From contig OZ010799.1 in NCBI GenBank assembly GCA_963932465.1, positions 160,328,761 to 160,392,760 on the forward strand: 64,000 nt of DNA, read 5' to 3'. Origin of the DNA: Maratus speciosus (lineage: Eukaryota > Arthropoda > Arachnida > Araneae > Salticidae). Both the position numbers and the translations under genes were made by a program. Below are positions 46,833 to 57,842 of the stretch, piece by piece; the stretch's first letter is position 1, and each line of letters begins with the position of its first letter. Under the pieces are notes generated by a model. The model was not told where the DNA came from. It was given only the letters and a program-made list of their open reading frames with translations, and made no database searches.

Positions 46833-47890
46833 TTTTGCCCAGGCATATCTGGATCATGCTTTAAGGTAATTTAATAGTGTGTGATCTGTACCTATTATGT
46901 AAAATTTTATAATTTGCATAATTTCTGGTTCCAAGGAATGTAATTCAAAGCATGTATACGAGGTAAATTTAATGATGTATGAAATATGATCTAAATAATG
47001 CAAAATTCAATAATACACACAACTTCTCATCCCAAGGTGTGCTTTATAAAGATCTTCTACTATATTCATCTGTAGTTCAAGTTCACTCATCAAAAACCTT
47101 AAAGATTTAGTATCTGTGACTGCTCTGAAGAGGGCATTATTACAACTTTATAATTTTTTCATTTTGTAGCTCAAATTGCTCAGCTTAGAATTTACCAATC
47201 CAAACATTGCCATCTTGATTTTTTTTCCACTGTCTTTATTTACCTCAGAAGTGATTAAGATTTTTTTTATATTGTAAATCCTAAAGGTTATAATAGCAAA
47301 AAAGCATCTTTAAGCCCTTGGGGATGAGCGACCGGTATACTTAGCCACTTAAGGTGTTCAGAATCATTCATTATTCTCACCACTTATTTTTAATTGTAAA
47401 GTTTACCTTCTTTAATCGGAGCATTTCTGTGATTCAATTACAGAAAATTTTCTGCTTTTAAAAACCTGTAGTAAAAGGTTAAAAATTAACCAAAGGGCTC
47501 TTGTCGCGAAGGGGTTAAATATTTTGAATTACAGTGAACTTTAATAACCCTTGGCTTTAATTGCCACTACTCTTCCAATTGAGCTATCTCTACGACAGCC
47601 CAGCCAACACGTTATTCGCTCAGAACAACTATTATCATGACATCAATTGATTGTGTGAAAAATAATTTAAAGTGTACATGGTTATACGTATATTTTTTAT
47701 TATTAAGCAACAGACTTTGCAGATCCGTTTTTCTCAAAAGCTTTAAAGATTGAAATCTCTAGGCTGGAGTGGGAAAGTGGTAATTTTGAGGAATAGGAGG
47801 ATAATTTATATAGAAGAATTTTCTGTATAAAAATAAAGATTTAAATTATTTTAATGCTGGGGAGTAGGGGGAGGGAGAAAAGGTGAAATG
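46833..47890. other. Unassigned sequence with a tRNA-like relic
   Basis: At 47536-47602 the minus strand reads GAGATAGCTCAATTGGAAGA (A box), then a TGGC/GCCA stem around AATTAAA and a degenerate B box (GGGTTATTAAAGTTC). I take this as a tRNA-derived SINE relic. The rest is unassigned. Confidence 0.45.
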
Positions 47891-47892
47891 TA

Positions 47893-49407
47893 CAGTCGCG
47901 GAAAAGAAAAAAGTAAACACCCTCTACTAACTCCTTAATAAATTATTATCGTAGACGAAAGTTATTGGTACCGAACGATTGGAAATAAAGTCTATTTTTA
48001 AATGATGTATATAAAATTTGCTTAGGGGGCCATCTACATATTAAAACAAATCCAAACTTCATTTTTTTTCAATGGCAATACCCAATTTTAACGAGATATT
48101 TCAAATCTTCGGTTCAAACTATGCCTAGGCACCAAATTTCAAGTCATTTGAATAATAAGTTTTTGAATTATAAACATTCAAAATATAGTGCTTCTAATGT
48201 TGAATTACATTTTCATATTTTTATTCATATCTCCTGAAATTATGCTCCTAATGTGCCAATTTTTTGTGTAGCAGTAATACTAATATACTTAAACATAAAT
48301 ACGTTGAATTTGCAATTTTTATAATTTTATGATATGAATTATGAAATTAATATTCGAAAAAATTATGAATTGCAACCTACAATTTTTTTGATGGATTTAG
48401 ATTTATTAAGTCCTGCTTTATGGAAATTCAAAATTTCACATTTTTTTTCCAAATAGTTTTCAAATTGTGCTAAAAAAACGGCAAAATGATGGTTTAAGGG
48501 GCCGTCTATTATAGAAGTGACTAGATATTTTGAAATGTCTTAAGCTGTCCTGCAATCTAGCAGACTTCATTGACTGCTTGAGTGACGCTTAAGGTGCCTT
48601 GATCAAGAAGGGGGCTTCCTTGGTTAACAATCGAGTACCGAACTTCAATTTGGATACAGCCCTTAAAATAAGCTTGTTTTAAAATAACTATTTTCTCGGA
48701 AACTTATAGTACGAATTGCATAAAAATTTGTTTTTAGGCTAATTAAATGGTGTATAATTCATTTATGCTGTAAGAATTGTGTACTGCTATTGAAAAAAAA
48801 AAGTCATGGTTCGTTTTAATATGTAGATGACCCCTTAAGCAAATTTTATATACATCATTTAAAAGTAGACTTTATTTCCAATTGTTCGGTACCAGTAACT
48901 TTCTTCTACGGTAATTTGTTGATAGTAGGAGAGCTGTTGAACATTTTTGAGTAGGTATTTGAGGCATCCTGAAAATTTGTGCAACACTTCTTTTGTAATG
49001 CCTGAATACAAAATCGAATGTCTGGCTGAAGGATCGTGGCCCAAAAACTGTGCCAGACACGTGTCTGGCACAGTTTTTGTGCCGACTAAAGTGTCTGTCA
49101 TTTTCAAAATATTTTTTTCTAAACATAAATATTATTCTTTCTCAATCTCAGCATGCCTCAAATACCTTTTTTTTTTTTTTTTTTTTGGGGGGGGGGGGGG
49201 GTAGTCAAAAAATGGCACTTGTCACGTGTCTGGCACAGTTTTTGGGCCACGATCCTTCAGCCAGACATTCGATTTTGTATTCAGCAATTACAAAAGAAGT
49301 GTTGCACAAATTTTCAGGGTGCCTCAAATACCTTCCCTAAAATGTTTAACAGCTCTTGGACTATGAGGAGTTAGTAGGGGATGCTTACTTTTTTTTTTCC
49401 ATGACTG
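47893..49407. mobile_element. Tc1/mariner-type MITE with long TIRs, host of a nested MITE
   Basis: The left end CAGTCGCGGAAAAGAAAAAA + GTAAACACCC and the inverted right end CAGTCATGGAAAAAAAAAAG + TAAGCATCCCC, with TA at 47891-47892 and 49408-49409. The TIRs run on for about 150 bp (ACTAACTCCTTAATA..., TTGGTACCGAACGATTGG..., GGGGGCCATCTACATATT). The right TIR is split by the MITE at 48925..49361. Confidence 0.85.
48925..49361. mobile_element. TA-flanked MITE (family M), 437 bp, nested in a mariner TIR
   Basis: Same termini as 29405..29972, with TAGTAGGAGAGCTGTTGAAC at the left and (inverted) TAGTCCAAGAGCTGTTAAAC at the right. It has fewer internal blocks than that copy, plus a T17-G14 homopolymer junction near 49168-49200. 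The overlapping open frames here are shadows of the repeat. Confidence 0.85.
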
Positions 49408-49409
49408 TA

Positions 49410-49730
49410 CATTAGGGAAGTTAGTGCTTATTTATTTATTTATGTTAGTGAGCAACAAATGTTGCAGATTTTTTTTTTTTTTTTTCAAACTAATTTTTGA
49501 AAGATTTTATTAGCAGAAGTGGAATCTTCGGAGTTCAGGGGATTATTTTATATGATTTATTATTATTGTTAATAAAGAATTTTAAATAGGGATGGTGAAA
49601 GATTATTTTATATAAAATTAAAGAATGTTTATTTTTTTGCACTAGGAATGAGAAAAGGGAGAAGCAGAAATTTGTAGTTTTGGATTTAATATAAATGTAT
49701 GTAATTACTTTTACAAGTGAGCGATGATTG

Positions 49731-49770
<40 letters not shown>

Positions 49771-50116
49771 GTTTAAAGAGTAATATTTCTTGCTATTTTT
49801 CTTAACAAAGTAAATTTTTTATATAGTAAAATGTAACATAGCTTTTTATATCTCTGAAACAAACCAACAGAAATACCCCCTAAACATGCATGTTGTACAT
49901 TACTTCCATATCTTACCAAAGCGTTCTTATAAAAATCTCATTGCACGGTGCTCTTTAAAATTGAAGCATCGTCATCCTTTTTTGCGGGGAGGGAGGGGGA
50001 GAGATTGAAGGTGAATGGAAATCCTTACTATGAATTCTTTGTATTGGTCTTTAATTTTTTTGTGTGTGTGTTTATTGTTTTATTTATTTTTTTAATAACC
50101 TCAAAAAAGTAATGAT
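49410..50116. other. Unassigned AT-rich sequence with microsatellite
   Basis: Contains an (AT)n run of about 33 nt at 49733-49766 and several T-runs. No gene recognised. Confidence 0.5.
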
Positions 50117-51244
50117 ATCAATACAAAAACCCTTAACGGGTTAAAAGTTTGTGACACAGCACTTTATCTTATGCTCTAAGAATTTTAAATATGGAACTTA
50201 AAAATAATGATATCAAATTTTGAGTGACGCTATGCTATTAATTATAATCTCTCTATATATTATTTATTTCATCTTTTTATTTTTTTATAATCGCATGTGC
50301 AAAAATTATGTTCAGTTTAAAAAAACGTATAAAAGTTTATTCATTGATGCTTTAACATTTACACCTCTCATAAATTCCAAGTATGAGTTTTAAAAGATAT
50401 GATATCAAAATTTTAGTGACGCTTTGATGTGGCTTTAAACGATTTGTTTTAAAATTAAATTTAAATTATTTTTGTTTTGGCTAAGATATATTCACACATC
50501 TAAATAATAGTTTTAATTTTCCAATATACTTTAAATATGTCACTTTCACTGAATTTATATGATGCATTTAAATGCATTTATTTGAATAAATTGATTTATC
50601 CTTTGTCCAATGCTATTAAAAAATTAAAATAAGATTTATGTAAATAATTTTTTTGCGTCATTGTATCCAAACTAAGTGAAATGTATTCAAATGGATACTA
50701 TGAGGCAAAAAAATTATTTACATAAATCTTATTTTAATTTTTTAATAGCATTGGACAAAGGATAAATCAATTTATTCAAATAAATGCATTTAAATGCATC
50801 ATATAAATTCAGTGAAAGTGACATATTTAAAGTATATTGGAAAATTAAAACTATTATTTAGATGTGTGAATATATCTTAGCCAAAACAAAAATAATTTAA
50901 ATTTAATTTTAAAACAAATCGTTTAAAGCCACATCAAAGCGTCACTAAAATTTTGATATCATATCTTTTAAAACTCATACTTGGAATTTATGAGAGGTGT
51001 AAATGTTAAAGCATCAATGAATAAACTTTTATACGTTTTTTTAAACTGAACATAATTTTTGCACATGCGATTATAAAAAAATAAAAAGATGAAATAAATA
51101 ATATATAGAGAGATTATAATTAATAGCATAGCGTCACTCAAAATTTGATATCATTATTTTTAAGTTCCATATTTAAAATTCTTAGAGCATAAGATAAAGT
51201 GCTGTGTCACAAACTTTTAACCCGTTAAGGGTTTTTGTATTGAT
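50117..51244. repeat. Near-perfect 1.13-kb palindrome
   Basis: Arms 50117-50669 and 50692-51244 (553 bp each) are exact reverse complements except at two positions close to the centre (50657/50704 and 50662/50699). The loop is 22 nt. There are no indels along the arms. Non-coding. The right arm abuts the LTR fragment at 51245. Confidence 0.9.
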
Positions 51245-51596
51245 TTTAATTACACCTGGATATTTTAAATAAAAGAATAAATTGAAATAAGTAGGTTTTT
51301 TCTTTAAGACAGAATAATATTTTAGCAGTTAAATAAAGATTTAAGGGGAATATGATATACCGGGATTTAATAGCGGAATTTAATAGGAATTTAAATAATA
51401 AAAGTTTTATTAAAGAAATATAAATGAGCCATTTTTAGATTTACGCAATTTGGAATAAATATGAATTAAGATCTTAGAGATTAATAGACTTGGGTTTTAA
51501 TTTAATAAGCCGGTATAATATACGGAATATTACTGAAAAAGGAAAATTTACATAAAATACTTTAAACTTGGCGCAAAAATTTAAATTTTGTAATAT
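51245..51596 (-). repeat. 5' LTR, part B (5' third in element sense)
   Basis: Matches 38610-38961 of the 3' LTR with only about two differences. It continues exactly where part A (ending 43270) stops, with a 2-bp AT shared by both sides. The right flank ATATATATC resembles the (AT)n left of the 3' LTR. Confidence 0.85.
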
Positions 51597-51681
51597 ATAT
51601 ATCGGTAACATGTTTGCAGTTCTCAGTTAACTGTTAAAATTTCTGAATTGATTGTTCATTTATTTTTCTGCATACTGTACC

Positions 51682-51853
51682 CAGGGCCGTATTCAAATCA
51701 CGTATACCATGTGCAAACATCCCACATTGAAAAAAAAACAAATAAAAAACACAACCCACTAATTTTAACCTTAATTATCTCGGACTGAATTAGGCGAAAA
51801 TTATTAGTGTTTTTTACCGGTGGAAATTCCAACCTGTTCGGAATATGGCCGTG
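51682..51853. mobile_element. Short hAT-like MITE
   Basis: CAGGGCCGTATTC ... GAATATGGCCGTG are imperfect inverted ends. The flanking octamers ACTGTACC and GCTGTATT share CTGTA. Non-coding. Confidence 0.45.
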
Positions 51854-51984
51854 GCTGTATTGTACAGTTTAAAATGCGTATTATGAAAATTATTAGTTTT
51901 CTACTGTAAATATGGCTATTATTGTTTCTGTTGTATTATATCAAGTTAGATTGCATTTGTAATCCAATATAAAATTGTAAGACT

Positions 51985-52566
51985 TTTTCGCTTTCAATAA
52001 TCTGTAAATTAAGCTGCTTTTTCAAGTAAACTTTATTTGGAAGAACATTTTTTATTGTATTCTATGTGGTGAACATTAAAATTATGCGATGTTTTAACAG
52101 AGGATATATATGATAAAAGAAAAAAGATAGCATATAAAAGGACATACTTTGTGCTTAGCATTTACAAAGGACACATTTGGTCTTTACACTAAAAATACAT
52201 TATAATTTACAGCAAAATTTATTTCTTTGCGATTTCGTACACCGGACTATTCAAAATTATAAAATAGCAATGATTTTTTACTTTTATTAATCTGTAAATT
52301 AAGTAATTTTTTAAACTGAATTTTATTTGGAAGAACATATTTTATTCTACCATATGTATTAAACACTGAACTTATGCGATGTTTTTAAAGGAAGATATAC
52401 GTGATCAAAGGGGAAAAAAATCTAGTTTCACCTCCTGTGCTTAGCATTTACAATGGACAAATTTGCCCTTTACATTATAAACGCATTATAATTTACAGCA
52501 AAATCTATTACTTCGTGATTTCCCAGACCGAACTATTAAAAATTATAAAACAGTAACGTTTTTTTA
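51985..52566 (+). repeat. Diverged 290-bp tandem duplication
   Basis: Two head-to-tail units (about 51985-52273 and 52274-52566) share AATCTGTAAATTAAG, TTTATTTGGAAGAACAT, TTATGCGATGTTTT, GTGCTTAGCATTTACAA, and ATTATAATTTACAGCAAAAT. Non-coding. Confidence 0.75.
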
Positions 52567-54117
52567 ATAAGTTCTCTGTTCGAGATTAGAAAGAAGTTTT
52601 TTTTTTCTTCTTAAAATCTTATTTTTTACGTATAATACTGAATGCATTGTGTACGGAAATTATTGTAATCATAATTTGTATTTATCTGTGTTAGACTAAA
52701 AACACTAACAACTGGACTTGTACTTCTGACCGAGCTCCTGTGTGGCTAATAAGTTATACATTTCTGTCGCAAGAACTGCATAAATTTTCGTTCAACTCGG
52801 CCTAGAGGTCTGCACAGACCGGATCGGACCAGTGTAAGAAATAAAAGTTCGACCCGTTTACATTTCCGAAGTTAAAGGTCCTGCCAGTACAAAAATGACT
52901 GAAAACAGACCCGGCCCGAGTGAATTTCTAGAAAAATTCCGATTTTTCTTAACATACAATATATTTTAGTGTTCGCATGACAGAAAATACACAGTAGCAA
53001 AGTTAATGATTACTTAGACTCTTGGACATTTCAAAATTCATATAAGATACAATTAAAAATTAATTTAGTTTGGAATAAAATCGAAAAAAAGTGAAAACTA
53101 ACTTCATAACTTTTGAAGCTGCATAATAAAATACATAACAAAAAGTAGATTTTTGAAAATATTTCTGTGTAATTTATTAAGGTATATTTCTAATTACTCC
53201 GTTAACAGAAGTTGATTATCACTATTACTGTTTTTACAAAACATATTATCCTGGGAACAATTAAGTTCCATCCCTTCTCGAAAATGTAGAAAAAATATAA
53301 ACTTGATCTTGGCCCAGCCCGAGTCTGCTGCAAAAGTTAAGCCCGGGTTCAGACACATTATAACTACTGTCCGATGATGAACTCTACGCTCGCGTTGTTA
53401 TATTATTTCATTGGTATACTCAAACTAGCATCGGCTCGTACAGCACATTTATACTTATTCTCGGGAAAGTCATATCCATTGAAAACGTTTCATATATTAT
53501 CGGATTCGTTTAAATTTTTATATCGGCCAGCTATTTTTTTTATCGGCACGGCTGGCACTTTTAATTACTTTGTGTGCCACCCCGGTCCGTCTGAAATTTT
53601 GTCTCCATTATTCCAGTCTGGCCTTCGGGACAGCCTTGTATGGACCTAGGGTTTTCGGCAGACGGATTAGGCATTTAATCCAATTTAAAACAACTTTTTA
53701 ATCACTTTGCGACCAATTCTGTAAAAAAAAATCCCTTGCGTTATCATGAAGCATTAGTAAGTAGGTACGACAGTGGCAACGACTCCAGTTTCAAGACGGG
53801 AGAGTCCAGCGTTGGAACCAAGTCAATTCTATTGTGCTAAAAATTTATATTAGAAAAGGAAGGAGATGAGAAAACGGAAGAAAAAAAGAGTTGTTGAAAT
53901 TTAGGTTACAGAATCCGACAAATGTACAGTTTTAAAAAATGAAAATTTGTAAAATTTTTAAATATTTCAATTTGGAAAAATATACGCACAGTGTGATAAG
54001 TTGAATTATCTTTGTTAAAGAATTTGGTAAAAATCTTATATGAATGTTTAATTGTAGTATAGCATTTTGGAATTTATTTGTGTTATTAAATTTAAGCAAA
54101 CTATGTTGAGTTTCAAT
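52567..54117. other. Unassigned region
   Basis: Contains scattered CCCGGCCCGAG / GGCCCAGCCCGAG motifs (52915, 53312) that may be ends of an old hAT element. The plus open frame 53374-53649 is hydrophobic in places but has no domain I recognise. Confidence 0.4.
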
Positions 54118-55266
54118 CAGGGTTGCCGGCTTTTAGCCAGGCCGAAAAAAGCCGGCCGGCTTTTTTTTGTTTTAGCCACTTAAAAAAGTCGGGTTTTATT
54201 TTTAATAGTTGGTTTATAGCTAATTCGTTTTAAATTTAATCAATTAATTTGTAATACACTTATAAATATTTTCTACTAAGAAAATTATAAATTTCTATTA
54301 AATTTTGCCAAATGAACAAGGCTTTATAAATGCTAGAAGGCAACTGTGAAGGCATTATGTCTGAAAAAAAATTATAAATATTAAAAAGAATATAAGTTAG
54401 ACTCCAAACTGGTGTTTTGAAATTCTATATTACATAGCTCCACATATACTAGACATTTTAAAGATTATATTTAAACAATGACAAAATGTAGCATATTAAA
54501 ATGGAAACATTCTTATGTGTCCATATGGAGAGTTGAGTTATAAATGTTAAAAGAGAAATTAGGAAGGATATATAATTTGGTACATAAATGTATAAAAAAT
54601 AGAGCATTTAAACAAGGAAAAAAAAAAGAAAATTTCTCAAAATAAAATTTTAAAAAGCTTATTGCTAAGCATATTCATGCATATGCTATTCATAATGTTT
54701 TTAATAGTGAGAAATTATGTTTTAATTATATGACTATATATAATTTTAAATGTTTACTAGAAATAAAATAAGACTTGTATATTAATAGCGCTTAAAATTA
54801 ATCAAGTAATTAATAAAATATGTAACTAAGGAACCACTGTCCTCTTTAATTTTACAAAGCTTGTAAAAGCTGAAAAAATGAAAAAAATGGGCGGGGGGGG
54901 GGGGGAGGTTAAAGGTCAGTGTAAACCAGATAAAGCAGTTGGTATGGTTGGTATTTTAAAAGTAAAATTTAGCTGACATATTTGAAATTCTGACTACAAA
55001 TCACTAGCAAAATCATCTGTTTTATTCCACTATTAATGTCTTCATTATTGAGAAATTGGGTTACTTATTAAACTCTAAATCAATTAAATGTCATTAAAAC
55101 TAATTAAAAACACTTTAAAATGTGTAGTTTATAATTACAATGTTTCATTGTATAAAAGTAAATTATGGCCAAAAAAGACCAATTTTGGCCAAAAAAAGGC
55201 GATTAAAACCAATAAAAGCCATCGGCGTGGCTTTTTTAAATTTTAGCCGGCTTTTTTGCAACCCTG
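54118..55266. mobile_element. hAT-type non-autonomous element, 1,149 bp, exact 8-bp TSD
   Basis: Ends CAGGGTTGC ... GCAACCCTG, bordered on both sides by GTTTCAAT (54110-54117, 55267-55274). Subterminal GCCGGC / AAAAGCC motifs occur in both orientations. It includes a G-run of about 12 near 54893. Non-coding. Confidence 0.9.
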
Positions 55267-55274
55267 GTTTCAAT

Positions 55275-56387
55275 ACAAATATGACATGAAATATTGTGTT
55301 ATTATTGCATATTATTCTGTTTTGTACTGTATTTAGATATTGTGCCTGAAAAATAATGTCAGTGTAATGTTAATTTGCCAAAATTAATTTAATCGAGTTC
55401 TAGGGAGATCTCTCACTGTTTCCGTCCTTTCCTCGGGGTGGGGGAGAACCTTTGTTTCTGAGGTGTTTTCCCACTTTGCAGCAGTTAAATGTCCCAACTG
55501 GCAGCGAAGTTAGTTAAAAACATTCGAGAATGCCACCCTGTTCGGTTGAACGTTTCAAAAATTTACAAAAAGTCATTAAAAAAAAAACATTTCTAGAAAC
55601 GAACATCAATCTTCGAAAATCCATTAAACCCACTGCCGACCTTTTTAAACAATATTATCTTCATATGATAACATATTTATTTAACTTTAGTTTTAACATT
55701 AGTTTTAACATTATTTTACATGACAAAAACATGCTTTCATGAATTGCTTTAGAAGTTTTAGCAACAACTGTATACATCTCTATTGAACTAAAAGAATATA
55801 TCTTTCGTTCTATTTCGATTTATTCAGTACAAAATCTAATTTTAAATCTCAACTCCAAAACACACCTTTCCTCAAACTTCTACGCTATAATTTAAAATTT
55901 ATTCAAAAATGTTTTTTTTTATCATTAAAATTTGAAGAAAAGTATAAAACGGAATTGAAATGTAGAAGAAAACTCTAAAATCGATATCTAGGCATCTAAC
56001 GGCATAAATTGTGATACAAACATGTAAAATGCTGTTGGGAATTTAAATAGAGATTCGCATGAAATTTAAATATTTTTCGTTTACTTTAAAAATCTGATGG
56101 AAATTTATTTTAATAACGAAAGATATCCTTTTTCATGCATATCATTCAGTTACATCTTTCAAAAGTTTATTATTCAGCTTTATTGTATCGCATCTTTTTT
56201 TCCCCCATAAAAATGCAAAATTTACCTGGAAATGTTTACGATTTGCAAAAATTGAAAACTTTAAATTGCATAATTATTCTTGAAATTCTATACTGATAAA
56301 TTTATCCTTTTTTTAATATGTGTATATAGAAAACACATTTTCTCGATAGTTCAGAAAAAAATTTGAACAACAGTTTGTTGATTAATA
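55275..56387. other. Unassigned AT-rich sequence
   Basis: A slightly GC-richer block lies at 55400-55550 (CTTTCCTCGGGGTGGGGGAG). The plus frame 55530-55742 has no domain. Otherwise nothing recognised. Confidence 0.4.
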
Positions 56388-56839
56388 CACTGAAAAAAAA
56401 ATTGTCGATTTTACGGTATAATACTGACAACTTGGGTGCCAGTTTCTAACCGTAAAAAATGCAGTAATATACCATCTTAACCCATTAACAGCTGACGTTG
56501 CGTTCACGCAACAGTCAAAATAACTGCTCATGCAATGAATTAATTACATTGGCACCACTATTTTAGAATTAAAAAAAATGTCTTATTTATTGGCAGGAAT
56601 TTTGTTATTTTAGTAAAGCGAAATTTACCTTACTGAATTTGTGGTGGGGGAAACTACTTTCAACAAGAAATTTGAAAATTTCTATCGCAATAGTTTTGGC
56701 GGTTAATGGGTTAATAAACCGTATACCTGCTTCTCGGAGTATTACTTGCTTATTTTATTGTTTATTATTGTTAATTTTACGATTATAAACTGGCACCCCA
56801 GCTGCCAGCATTATACTGTAAAATCACCTTTTTTTACAG
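56388..56839. mobile_element. TA-flanked MITE, host of a nested piggyBac-type MITE
   Basis: The left CACTGAAAAAAAAATTGTCG + ATTTTACGG and the inverted right CTGTAAAAAAAGGTGATTTT + ACAG align over about 75 bp (…TATAATACTGACAACTTGGG versus TATAATGCTGGCAGCTGGGG), with TA on both sides (56386-56387, 56840-56841). Confidence 0.75.
56481..56710. mobile_element. piggyBac-type MITE, 230 bp, nested
   Basis: TTAA (56477-56480) + CCCATTAACAGC ... GCGGTTAATGGG + TTAA (56711-56714). The TIR CCCATTAAC is exact. It lies between the arms of the MITE 56388..56839. Confidence 0.85.
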
Positions 56840-56841
56840 TA

Positions 56842-57769
56842 TATAAAATAAAAGAGCATTTTCGCTGCATAATTTTAATGTGTTTCTGGAAGAATGGCCT
56901 ATCTCTGTAAGACCTGACCTACACAATTGTGTAGGTCACTAAAGAAAACGAAAAAATATTTTCCTCTTTTTGTGCGATGTCAAGTCGAGCCTGCAACCAC
57001 AGATATACGTGGATACTCCATTGGAACAGCCTGACATCGGATACATTTTATAATGAAATATGAACCTATTAATTTGGGAAAACCACCAAAATGTTCCATT
57101 TCTACCGAAAATCTCCCTGTCATAAAGGGCTATGTTACAAATTTCGGAACGTCGTTTTTTTTCCTTTTTTTGAAAAATCCACTGTGCAATTTCATAATAA
57201 ACAAAATTGTTAGCTTGATTTAAAAAATATAACAATAAATTAAAAATATTATTATTACTTTCCTTACCTACCTCACTAGTGTGTTATACCTCGTCTATGT
57301 TCAGTATGGAGTCAAACATGGAGTGTCATTAAACCGTTCAGGACCGGTAACTTTTACACGAATTTTATTCGTTTAGAACATCTTCTTGTTAATTATTTGA
57401 CTTAACTTTATAAATTATAAATCACAAATATGTCATAATTAAATAAAATCAATTTTACTTTTCTTTTTTACTGGTATCAAACTCAAGCGTTTTAAGCACT
57501 TTTTGAGGGTGGGTATATGTACGCGTGGTCCCGAACGGATTAAGATCGAAAGAAGGGTCTATGTTGCCCTTGGTGCTCACGAAATCGGTAATCAATGAAA
57601 TAAATAGAGTTCTCTTCATTCTCAGGAATACTTTCTTCAATTCACGGAAATTACACTGACAGCACTGCTGTCAGGATTTTTCCGTCAATTGAGGAATATC
57701 CGTTAATTTTTTCTCCGTTACAGGAGGTAAAATATCCGTCAATTGAAGGAAGTCTGGAAAAAGAAAATG
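56842..57769. other. Unassigned region with two minus-strand open frames
   Basis: Minus frames 56939-57235 (98 codons, with a cysteine-containing C-terminal half, SGCSNGVSTYICGC) and 57455-57640 (61 codons, ending VLKTLEFDTSKKEK) look more protein-like than most here. I recognise neither, and there are no splice or family data. They may be fragments of transposons or orphan exons. Confidence 0.3.
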
Positions 57770-57842
57770 TGCCGACGTTGGAATCGAACCAGCCATCCCA
57801 GCGTTACGAGACGTGTACGCTAACGACGGCGCTACGGTTGTA
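57770..57842 (-). pseudogene. tRNA-like element (B box perfect)
   Basis: Minus strand: CCGTAGCGCCGTCGTTAGCG (A-box region), an anticodon-like loop CTCGTAA, and GGTTCGATTCC, a perfect B box, then AACGTCGGCACATTTTC. The anticodon and acceptor stems do not pair well, so this is a SINE head or tRNA pseudogene, not a working tRNA. Confidence 0.5.

Noticed and set aside
43271..51244. Interpretation of the insert as a complete Helitron
   Set aside because: The left junction A|TC fits, but the right end reads TTGA rather than CTRR, no Rep/helicase is present, and the palindrome gives a different explanation of the right end.
52803..53364. Possible hAT element with GC-rich ends (GGTCTGCACAGACCGG ... 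CCCGGGTTCAGACAC)
   Set aside because: The inverted match is short and patchy, and no 8-bp target duplication was found.
53374..53649. 91-codon hydrophobic open frame
   Set aside because: No domain or signal peptide pattern that holds up; one of many expected by chance in AT-rich DNA.
57455..57640. Small minus-strand gene ending VLKTLEFDTSKKEK
   Set aside because: Protein-like in places, but no family recognised, no supporting splice or polyadenylation evidence, and surrounded by repeats; kept only as an unassigned open frame.
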